In this document: one piece after another, positions 25,801-38,300 of the stretch
Layout of the letters: each line of letters starts with the position of its first letter
Position numbering within the stretch: the stretch's first letter is position 1
Origin: Ptychodera flava
Taxonomy: Eukaryota > Hemichordata > Enteropneusta > Ptychoderidae
Direction of reading: 5' to 3'
NCBI RefSeq assembly: GCF_041260155.1
Contig: NC_091933.1
Coordinates: forward strand, 22,784,599 to 22,848,598
DNA length: 64,000 nucleotides
Notes under the pieces: model-generated
Told to the model about the DNA's origin: nothing
What the model saw: only the letters and a program-made list of their open reading frames with translations
Database searches by the model: none
Translations under genes and position numbers: made by a program

Positions 25801-28800
25801 TGGACAGTTTCAAAACTATATGTTTGCAATGGTCCGTTGCGGATATTGCACTGCAGGAAGTATGCGCCTTTGGGACAGATATTCTAACTCTAAATTGTAT
25901 ACAGTTTTTTTCTGGTTTACCGCTCTTGGGGGCTTATTCACAATTTTATTTTTCAAAGATCGAAAATGTTATTTTCCTATAAAGTTAACACAGGGATGAC
26001 GTTCATTTTGAATTTCAAATATCGGTAACTATCATGTTATTTGTTTCTCTAGTACCAAATTACACGATGACTCCTTGTTTGTATTTCACTTTCGAGGCAC
26101 ATACATTGTACTACCATAAGGTTGCAATACATTTTACATTTTCGTAGGAGTCAGCATTTCGTGAATACGATTGCGCAATACATACCTCTCTTCTGATTGT
26201 TGAGATTTCAAAGGGGTCAGCAACCAGGTGTCCAGCTGTTTATGCGAAAAGAATCAATATTTAATTAGTCACTTCATCACACTGTGTAATTATTTCGCCT
26301 TGATACTTGTTCTGTGCAAGAAACTTGTTCAACCCTTCTGGCACTGTGCGTGTTTTACCAGGTGCCATTTTGTTAAAAATCAGAACCCACATTCCAATAA
26401 CGTTATGAAGTATTTCCTGAAGAACTGTATAATATATTATTTCCAAAACGCTGTACGATCACGATACTGCTATCAAGTCATAAATCACAATTGTGGAAAA
26501 CAAGTTCAAAATTACGGCTCCTACTCAAGGTACCATCATGGAAGGTAAGAATATTCATTAAAGATATGTTTCGTTTCAACTTTCTTTTAGATTCTGAACA
26601 TTAAGACGTAAGCTACATGTAGATCCTACAAGAAAATTATCCACAGGCACATGTATACGCTTGAAAATATTAGTGAAAGGTTTGTAAATGAAGGAGGCTG
26701 ATCTGTCATTTTCGTAAAGGGATCAAATATGATCCAAGTCACCAGACACTCACCTTGTTGTAACTGTCTTGCATGATCTGTACGTCTTGCAGGACCATTA
26801 TCCAAAACAATCTGCAAATAAAATCACATTTTTATTAGAAATCAAAATTTCGGGTGCACCATCTGACGGACTATATAAGCCAAATCTGATTTGCTGGAAA
26901 ATTGAAATCCACGAAACTGCTATGTTCATAATTGTGCCATCAAAAACCGTTTCTTTACGATGACGTTCATAAATATCAGTGTGTAATGTATGCATGAATG
27001 CAGTAAAAGTTGTGCTCGCTCCTCTAAGCTTGTCAGTGGTAGCATTTTGCCACTCGTACGCTTTTCATGTTATTATGGGTCTCCAGTAACTATTTCTGTG
27101 TTTGTTAGGTGCCCCATTGCTTAATTTCTTCAAATCTGAAGCTGTAATTGAAAACGCTACTGGAAAAATGTAAGACATGGATAAGTGATCAGGATCGACT
27201 AAGACTACTATTTAGCTCCAGTGTTGTAAATAAATAATACCAGCAATCGAACATACTGACAAGTGCAAGAAAATGTGCAGTTCCTTATTCTCGCATTGCA
27301 TTTGGTGTGGTGCATAAATTGCAAGGTTTGTTACAGGTCCTGATCGTTTCGATAACGTAACGGCATATTTCAAAACAACGTTAGCTTTGGCTATTAAATG
27401 TTGAATATTTAATTTCACAGCCATAAGAATGTTACTAAACAAATTTGACAAAATCTGACAAGACAGACAAAGCTGCTCGAATTTAAACTGGCAGACATGC
27501 AGTCTCTACTGTGACAAAGTCCTTCTCTGTTTGTTTGACTCACCGAATAACTCGGTCCCATGGCACGAATAGCATGGCCGGTCAGGGTGGCGATGGTATA
27601 GATGTGGGGATTTATCTCTTTCAGAGCCTAATAAAAAAAATCAAGCACATTGTCTCGTTAAAGATTGAAAAATATAAATAAGAAAATGACATTCTGAAAC
27701 AATAAAAAACTTTTGAAACCCTAACGTTGAAACAATAAAACGTCGGGCAAATTTAAAAGTTGTTCGGTCATGTTAACGTTAGTTTAGAAAAAAAGGTGGA
27801 AGCATAAGTTTTCAAGAGTACATGTATATATTAAAGGAACTCTATGTAAGTAATTACCATTTTGTTTGATTTATGGTGGGAATTAGTAATTGAGAAAATT
27901 CAACAGTACGGGTAAAGCTGGTAACTTCCTCAAAATTTGAAGATTAAAGTTCAAACCATTTTCCCTTTGCCGCCAAATCACTCATTTTTTTTACAAATAT
28001 GGGTCTAACTCTACCAATGACCTTTATCAGAATGCCCGTCACCAGATTTTTTTCACCGAGACGGAGTGCAATCAAGACAAAAGCACGGCATTTCTCGCTA
28101 CACTCGAGATGAATTGGATGACGAGTTATTGAACAATGGAGTGTTGCCGCACCTGAACCTTCATCTTACACAGTGGATCACCCATGGCCATTCGACCCTC
28201 AGCATCGGTGTTACCAATTCTGACACGAATGCCAGCACGCGAAGTGATAATCTCATCAGCCACGTAAGAATCTGAAAAAGTCGACATTTAAATCAGTGTT
28301 CGTTTAATTTTCAAACGAATAACTTTTCTGCGTGAGAACCGTGAAGTTTCTGAGAATGTACGAGAAGTTAAGGTAGCATGTTCCTCGCAAGTGAAAATTG
28401 AAAGCTTTTGCTCAAATTTTGCCAGAGGAAAATGTCAACAATTCTCTTTTCAAAATAACGAATAGAAATTAGGGGTCACACTGCAAACGTTGTTACCAGA
28501 GGAATAAAATGACCTTAAATTTACCGGTATTTGATTACAAATTCAACTTGCCTCCATCACGGTATTATCTTTAGGGGAACATAGATTTTTTTACAAAAAA
28601 TAGGACGGTGAAAATAATATTTACTCCTTCAGCTTCAAAATGAGTCCACAAAGGCTGTGGACAAGAAAATTTGAGAGTTCTGATATCTGTCGCCAAAGCG
28701 GATTCTATCTTAAAGTCGCCGTTGAAATTATCAACAGTGGGATAATAGTCTATAAAGCCTCTTACCTGCTGCATGCGACTTTACCGAACAAACTTTACTC

Positions 28801-31800
28801 TTTTGAAAGTACAGCCTAATTTGCATTATAACAGTAACACTTACCAGGACCTACGCTGTTCCGAACCATGGTCATCACGCCAAGTACTTTGATGTTTTTG
28901 GGTTTCAATACGGACAGTATTTGGAAGAAACCAGCCACGGCCGCGGCACCACATTTGTCTCTAGAGTAAACGGTCAAATTGAATGCAAAGGTTATAAAAT
29001 GTCCGTAAGCATTCGGCGTATGGATAGCAGACATTAAAATCCCTTACAACTTATCAGGTCTTTGCCACTTGTTAGAGGAGGGCGATTCCGATGAATAGTA
29101 CATTTGTAACCTGCATTGAACAAAGCCAGTGGTATATTGCACTAGGACTGCAAAGACGTGTGCAATTTTCTCAAGGCCCTGATGTTTAATTTGCTCGAAA
29201 TCATGTGATACATCATAGAAAATTGATTCTCGCCCGTATTTAATTCTGACTGGACAACCGTGTCAGTTTATCCAAGAAACGATAGGCATGGATGATTTCT
29301 GAACATGCAAGCCTTTAAGAAACCAATATAATACTAATTTCTCAGTTCGGCATGGAATTTTGTGTTCGACGGAGTCGTTCACATCATTTTTGTTATTATA
29401 TGAGTGTATCCAGAGAAACTTATTCTGTACTGTGAATAAACTTGCTATTTCAGTATGAATGATCGTTCAACGGAGAAATTTTAAAGATATCGTCTCACCT
29501 GTGCATTCCTTGCATGCTGCCACCGATTTTAACATCTGCTCCACCGGTGTCATATGTCACGCCCTAAAATTATAAACATCCAGTAGCTGTCACATTTTAT
29601 GTATCCTCGATATTTGTTCTTTCTGTATTAGTTAGGGTTTTTTTGTTTTTGTTTTTTTTTTTGGTTAAGTCAAAAATTATGTCGAAGTGCCCAATGTCTG
29701 ACCTAACAATCCAATCTGTGTGTCTATTGTCTGTTTGTGTGTATGTGTGTGTGCTTGAAATGTTAAGTGGTATTGTTGACAAGTGGATCGTAATCCGAAC
29801 AAAAATTCAAATTATCAATGATCATATTGCACCCAAGTTATTAAGCTGGCAAGGCTTATCGATGTCCTCATACTTTAGGGTGCAAAACAAGAAAGCGTAT
29901 ATGTTTTGAGAAGTAAAAATAAAATAAAATATATCACAATGAAAAGTTACAGTTATTGAGTCTCTAAATGTTATCATTTTATTTGTAAACAATTATGATT
30001 TGAGGTACATGCATGCGCTAGCTTTGTTTTCTTTGTTGCAAAATATCCTTGTGTTCCATTACTAACGTTTATGAAATTATAGAAACTGTATTAAATGAGC
30101 AACAATTGTTATAAATTGCTACAAAAATTCGTAAAAATTCAGATCACTTCATGTAAAGTACATTTGTTTACAGCACTACAGATGACCAGCTCATGACGGA
30201 GAGCGTCTGAAAGACTCACCTTGCCGACCAAAAGAAGGGTTTTGTCGATTTCTCCCTCACCAATGTACTCTAGTTCAATGATACGTCCCTTGTGGCGGTC
30301 AATGTGGCGGGCACATCTGTTGACAGCGGCATGCAAAGGATATTCTTCCTCTAAGACGGCCTCATCCGAAATTACATTGATCTGAAGGTGAAATATTCAT
30401 GTTAATACTGTATGTCAAATTCAGCAAATTTTCTGTCCTATTTCGAACTTGCGACCTCCTGTACCCACTAACCAAGCATATAGTTCTGCGTCCAAAACAA
30501 CACGGTAGCTACATTCCTATACAAAAAGGATGTACAATAAGCGAGCTACCTTGCCATCTGCAGTAACTTTGTACCTCGTCTGTTCTCTTATTACCCCAAT
30601 TTACTCATAAGTCCACGAATCTTGAACACATTTCCTGTCTTTCACTTACTTTAACCGAAGAATCCTTGAAGAGGTCAATGACATAGTCTTCAACTCTCTT
30701 GGCTGCCATTCGCTCCGGATCAGAGCCGCCAATGTCTCGGTACACAGATCTAACAGATAAACAAGGCAACGAGACAGATTACAGTAAAACGTGATGTCAC
30801 TCAGTATAATTTGTTGACCTAGCAAGCCTGAGTACAGCTCTAAATGAAAACGAAAACTCATGTGCTCGAACAACCGTTTGTTAGATAGTAATAATCATCA
30901 TTATCATCGAAATGAAACTACATAGGCTGCTTGGCAATACGTATTAAGAAAACGTACGTTCAGGTTAACCATTTTAGAAATTAGGGTGCTTATACTGTGA
31001 TATGAAGCTTTTGAAACTTTCATTTTTCTCCAATAAGATTTGCTGAACTCCAAATGACTTGTATGTTTTTCCCCGAATCGAACAAGAGAGGACGCTGTGG
31101 ACACAGCGGCAGACTTTTCTTGGCGTATTCAAAGTCCATCGATCCGAGAGTGCGATACCATTGAAAAGTCACGACTGCATAAGATTTTCAGCATTGTGAT
31201 CTCGTAAACCATTGCGTCGTTCTGCTAGATATTATAGAAATAACGGACGACGCGCTGACCATTAACGTTTATTTGTGGGCAAGGGCGAGAGGAAAGCCAA
31301 AAATTAACGGGCGAGGCTTGCCGAGCCCGTTAATTTGGCTTTCCTCGAGCCCGCGCCCACAAATAAACGTTAATGGTCAGCGCGGAGTCTGTTATTTCCA
31401 TTATATTATCAGCGAACCCAAGAAAACCGTCAAAATATCCGAAAATTTCAGGAGCGAACGACAACTGGGCCCCAGAAACTGAGCATTACGCGATGCACTG
31501 TCACGCGCACTGTAAAATATTGGCAAATCCGGAGATGTTTTCAGAAAAAAAAGTATCTCCACTTGACCTACAAGTGCTCCATTTTATTTTGTGATTGATT
31601 ATGATTTACGTTTGAGCTGTAAAGTTACGATACTTTGAGTTGTTAATCTTATTATTCATATTCACGGGCATATAAACAGACCATTACTGTGTATTTGTGG
31701 TCAGTCACGTGGTTCAGCTCGACCAATGAAAATGCGACAGACAGTGCATGGTAATATAATGTGAATTATAAATTGTGAATTATTTGACATATACCTTCCA

Positions 31801-32303
31801 CCTTCAAAGGCGAAAGCGAGTCTGATGACCCTGTCAGAATCATCCTTACTCTCCGACCAGACTCCGAGGGTGTCTGCCTTGCTGGATTTGGCAGGAATGT
31901 CCTCTCTTACTTCCAGAGGCTTCAATTAATCGAAAGGGTCAATTAGCAGTACTTTACATCGTGATTTTCAAAACAGTAGTGAAATATAAATAATGTCAGC
32001 CTGACAATAAATTACACCGATGGACAAATACGAGAAAACCAAAGCAACATAAACGTCAGCATTTGGGCCTATTCAGTTCAATTAATTTTATTGTCCGTCA
32101 ATCAAATATTCAAAGAATGGAAAACTTTCTTCTAGTGACACTCAGGTGAAAACAATTGTACTACTTATAGTAGGAAAGCGGTTAGTCCCTTTTCCATACA
32201 AATGTGAGAGGGCCTGTCAAATCTAAAACACAGAAAATATACTTAGATGTTTATAGAACACATACGCATACATGATACATGCAACAGAGATGCAAGCATG
32301 CAT

Positions 32304-32342
<39 letters not shown>

Positions 32343-35300
32343 CACAGACAGACAGACACACAGACAGACACACAGACAGACAGACAAACAAACACATACA
32401 TACATACATACATACATACATACATACATACATACATACATACACAGGGTTTTACATGACGCGCATTTCTGCGTCCTTTACGCATAAAACCGGACGAAGG
32501 ACCCCTCAAAAACTAAACCACGCGTCCCTTGGGACGCAGAAATATCTGTTGCTGGTGTACACCTCACGAAGCTGCTGAACACGTAAAACACATCCCAGTA
32601 AACCTTACCGACCCCATACTTTAATGGAATGCTCCATAGTGCATTGTCCTCCACTGTTTCATAACCAATGGTAACCGCGGAAACAAATTCTATTGCTGTA
32701 AAAAGTGACTATGTAAACTGATTCTTAATTGGTCGATTTCTTGTTTGAGTCGATTAACACATGTTTATGCATCATGGCGGGTCGTGTCAAACAGGCCGAT
32801 CTGCGAAAATTTTTCGGCGGCCGCAGCAACCAGCATCATGCAGGTTTGGTCGAGGCCGAAACGGCAGCTACGCCATGCGATACTGATACATCAGGTCCCC
32901 CGACCAAGTCAGCAAAATTACGAACATTCAACAGAAGTTGACTCAATAGATTTAAATGGCTTCGATATTCTGAAGAGCGAAACGTCATGCTCATGGAATG
33001 CAGTGTATGTTTGAAAGCGAATGTTACATGCCCGTTCATGGAAGGTTTTTGTAATTTTCAACATTCAACTCTCACTCGTCATCAGGACTCGAAAAGTCGT
33101 CTCACAAGCGTTAAAATCCTAAGCATGAGGACCGGCAGTTGCAGGGTAAGAGCACAGTTACGAGTGGAGTGATACGTAGCGGTAAGAGTAACGAACTCTA
33201 GGCGTACGCTGCACAATTACGTACTGTTTACCTGATCGCTAAACGTGACCTTCCATGCGATGTACATCATTCATCTGCAGAATCTGAACGGCTTAGACAT
33301 TGAATATTACAGCTTGAGCGGACGTATAGAAATTTGCATAATTCAATAGGCTGCAGAGCCTCGTTCTGAATGTAAACAAGCAATATGTCGGAATACACGT
33401 CGTTCGAGCGACTTGGTCGTGAAAATGGGCTCGAAAGCTCACAAATATGATTATTTAATGCGAAATTGAACATGCTATGAGGTAATGTACACTTTTGAGA
33501 GTAATTTCATCGTATCTATGCATGATAGAAATAAATACTAATGATAATTGACAACTGAATTCGTACGTTGCAATGATGGTTTATCAGTGTTCTCCCTAGG
33601 ATCAAGGGCAAGCATGTCGGAAATTTGCATAAAATTTACATAATAATTTGCATACATTAACATATATTTAAATACATACATACATACAAACAAACATAAA
33701 AACAGTCACTGCAAATTGTAGTCATTTAATATGCCTTTTATTTACTTACACACTGCTGCATGAACATACATATCAGGGGCACCATGAACTGCAATAAATT
33801 CATACAGCAGTCCAACTTCAGTTGTAAAAATTCAACTCATACTCTCATTGCATGGAGAAACATTTGCGATGAAACATTGCGTCACTTGTTTACGAAATTA
33901 TACAGAGCAACAAAGCCACACAATCAGGGCTGTGTACCCCAGCGAGTTTTTTAGCACATAAACACGTTACGCGGAATTACAGTCACGGTCCCAATGAATA
34001 GAGGAACTGTTACGGTTTACCAGAACAGAAAATTCAGACATATTTACACGGATGATCGTCACCAAAATTATGAAACACCTGTCGTTTTAGTAACTTGCCT
34101 CCTTAGCGAACCTGAAACGAGACCTGAACTTGAAAACAGCGCGAAACGCTCAAAGCCCACACATCGACCGCCATCTTGGAAATCGCCCGGCCTGTTCACG
34201 TCACATGGCACTGTAGACATCATTTCGCGACCAAAAAGTTAATCCGAACTCATGTTTTTAAAAACTTTGCGCGAAATAAAAAAAAAGATGACAAGAATGC
34301 AAAAGAACGATTGCGGAATTAGCAAAAAAAAAACTTGTAAAATGACAGTGACCCCAACATCGAGAAACTAGGTCAAGTCAGCGTAGCGTAATATGACGTA
34401 CACGTAACGTTGCAGCCCACGAACTCTACCGTTTGTCTCAACAACAAGAACAGAAAAATAATTAAAATACAAATTTACATTTGCAATGCTGCCATGGAGA
34501 TTTCATGTAGACTAACCGTCATCAGGTATAGACGCCTTATAAACCTTTTTGAGGGTCGCAATTTTGACCGATAGCTTTGACCACCAGCATTTTCACGGCG
34601 TCGACGTCACTGTAATTCCCCCACGTAACTTGATAAACGGCCATTCACACGGCGCTCGACCAACATGATCAAAGTCACGGCCACACCGATGTGCCGCTCG
34701 TCCGGTGTTTTTTCAACACCTATGTACGTGTCAATTGACTAATGTAAACTCGTCAATCGACATGAAAAAGTCTATTCAGGACTAAAAACGATGTTGATAA
34801 GGCTAGTTTTGGCAGATGTCCCATGCCAATGAATACACTGAGCTGTCAAGTGGGCTGTCAATCAAGGGTGTCGGGAAAAATCTGAAGCGTCACGGCATTG
34901 TAGCAAGCGTCACGGCGATCAAGGCAAGCGTCACGGAGACGTGATGCTTGAAGGGCCTAGGGAGAACACTGGTTTATACCTCTCAGCTGTGTGCTATTTT
35001 TAGACTGTGACCCGAAACACACTGATACAGGTCTTGAACAAAAATAATACTTGTTGTGTCAAACCACTTGCTATTGAACAACGCTTGTGACAAGTTTCGT
35101 GAATTTCTGACAGTGCGCCTATATTTGCGGCATGATTTCATGATGCCATGTATGCGCTGTTAGTGTTACCCTACAAGGCCGATCGTACAGCCCAGTGTAC
35201 GCGTGTACAGCGTACAACGCTATGGCACTGAAACTCGCCTTTATGCTATCGGACTTCAGTCAACATTGACGAGTTGAAACATGGTAACTGAACAGTGATA

Positions 35301-38300
35301 TACTACCCGTTACCAGTGAAAAGGAAAATGTGACAAATCACGGTCACTCTAATCCACTCTTACAAAGATATTATTATCTTGAAAGGCTGAGGGGTCAGTA
35401 AAATCAGGCGTGGGAATGTCCGACCACCACATCCTGCATCGACTCCAAACAGACAGACACTGACAGTTGACAATGACCGAATACAAGAGAAGTCGGCCAG
35501 TACAGTATGCACCCTATTAGAATATATGCTCCATATTAGTGTTTCTTTTTCTGAAGTCTCACTTAAGTTATATACGAAAGCGATCTAAATGTCATTCATA
35601 AGATGAGCGTAATGTTTGCAAACTTCACAGATCACAGTTCAACGCACGTATGATATACACACATTGGTAAAATTAAAGATGGCGGTGTATCGCGATCGTG
35701 GTAGCGAGTTTTGCAGTCTTCGTCATAGTTACACTTGAAGTTCGTTAAAAAGTCATAGGAGATGGCGAAGCAACTTAGTTAAGAGTCATCAAGCCATGAA
35801 TTTTACTGAAGAAATGGCATAATGTTTGCCTGAACTTTAATACGGTACGCGCGCGATCTGCAGAAACACGGAGGCAGACCGTACATGTTTTGCAGGGTGG
35901 ACGTGGGAGCTCTTCGACTTTGAGTTGTTTTCTGAATGTTCGTAGTACCCGGTAGTATTAAACCGACAAAATAAACAAAAACTATGGTAGTAAAAAGTTA
36001 AAATTGTTTGGCATATTCAACTGTGAAGAGAATGCGTATGCAATCATATTGCTTTGTTGCGAGTGGCAGACTTCTCCTGGCCGAGTCCCACTGCACTGGC
36101 CGAGTTGGTCGGCACCATCGGCGCTGGCGATGGCCGAGTTCGCAATGCCCGACTTCTCCGGTTACCCAATGGAATATTGGTAGCCAATGCCTACGAGGAC
36201 TACCGCGAAATTGTAACCCAAGCATCAAATATAAATATAACATAAGTTGGATTGACAACAGTAAAATATGTGATATTGTGCAATCTTTGGGCCTAAACAA
36301 TTTGTAAACGTGAGCAAGGCGTCAGCGGAGTGCAACACGTTCCTCACTCTAAGCGGCCATCTTGTCTTCTGATGGCGGGACGGTGTACGACCTTTACGAG
36401 GCCAAAGCAGTGATTTGCAGGGCGTGAACAAGAATAAAACTAAGTTAGGGGTCTTCAATAATGATTAGACTGTCTAACTATGTAAAAATATTCACAAGAA
36501 TCAGCTGTGCATGTAGTTGCGGCAGCCCAAAAGTAGGCCTATGTTTAGCGAGCCATAGATCGACAATACACACATAGCACCAAAAGTAAGCCGTAGAAGT
36601 TGGTAAAAATTCATAGGCACAAACTTAACTGCTTTATATGACCATAGAAACGTCTCTGACATTGTTTGTTGGGAAAAAATGGGCTGAAATTGCCCCCCAA
36701 AAAACGGGAAAAATCACACTAACGGTCAAGTAGAACAGCGCCCTCCTCACTTCCATTTGAACGAAATTCTAATATAAATATGCAAATAGGGGTATCTCCG
36801 CTCAAGCTGATTACAAATGTCCTCAGATAGTTATGGAGTTTGAAGAGTGTATTCAACGTGTGATCGAGAAGTCCCTGATTGATAGCATACATGCAAGTGA
36901 CTTCATCGGTATAATGTTGGATGAGACTTGTGACATTACCATTCATAAGAAACTTGCAATATATGTTCGATATATTCAGAATGGCGAGGCGAATGTCTCT
37001 TTCCTCTGTAACCAGCAAATTACAGATGCCACTGCTGCAGAGATCGAAAACGCCTTGATTGAATTTTTGACTAGGAAAGAAATCTGTGACGCAGCTGTAG
37101 ACAAAATATATGGACTAGGAACAGACGGGGCGGCCGTAATGACCGGTCGGTTGAAGGTAGAGTTGACTTTTCAGATCTTCAGATTCAGATCCTCAGATCC
37201 TCAGATTCAGATCCTCAGATCTCAGACCTCAGATCCTATAACTTCAGACGCAGATTCATAATTAAAATTTCACAATTTTCAAAGTTTGATGTAATATAAT
37301 GATAAATAAAATATAATTTAGATTTGAAAAGGCTTTAAAAATTATTTTATTTCTATCTTGAATCTTGAACTTAAAAACTTCGATCACAGAATCAGAACGT
37401 CATCTGTCGAAGACAGGGTGCGCAATGATTCCACTTGTTATGTCATCACGTGAACGTTCCCTCATAGAGATAAACACACCCGCGCGCGATCGAACGATCA
37501 AGACCGCGACGATCATGTAAATGCTGGCTATCGACAGTCCGTATTTAACCATCGTTCGTAATATTTATGGCGAGGGAATATAACTAATCCATGTTGGAGG
37601 CCAGTGACCCCGGGCTAAATCAGAATTCAGGGGTCGGAAGAAGCAAGTTAGCTAATCTGTAATTGTAGACCAGTGTTCGTTGAAACTTATTGAGCGAAAA
37701 CGTTTATGTAGACATTTTTGTTTTCATAACTGCCTTGTACATGTCATATTCAAATTATTATTTTAAATATTGCAATCATACTGTTAATACGGGTATTGTA
37801 AAAGGCTTGTAAATTCGAATCTTCATCTGAAGTTATAGGATCTGAAATCTGAGATCTGAGGATCTGAATCTGAGGATCTGAAAAGTCAACTCTACCGTCG
37901 GTTGAACGGGTTGGGGGCAAAATTAAAAGCCAGAAATCCCAACCATGTTCAAGTGCATTGTGTTGCACATCGATTGAATCTTGCTGCTTCCCAAGCAGGC
38001 AGAGATATTGAATATTGCAAAGAATATCATAATATAATCCATTCATTGTATAAATACTTTAATGACTCTAGTGTGAGATATGACAAATTTAGAGAAATTC
38101 AAACTCTGTTGAATGGGAAGGCAAAACAAATTACTGAGCTTACATCTGTTCACTGGTTGTCGGTTGAATCAGCTGTCAAGATGGTTTTCATCAGTTTTGA
38201 GCCAATTGCCTTGGCACTTGCAAGTGACAAAAAAGGGGGAAAGGCTGATGAGCTGTTGAAATTTATCTCTAATTCATTGTGTCTGCTATTCACTGCCTTA

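Noticed and set aside
30440..30500. Minus-strand A-box/B-box-like sequence ('tggttagtggg', 'aagttcgaaat')
   Set aside because: The boxes are only ~20 nt apart and no cloverleaf can be drawn; at most a worn SINE fragment.
36008..36307. Overlapping ~100-codon frames on both strands in the hAT interior
   Set aside because: No recognisable domain; likely shadow frames in decayed transposon DNA.
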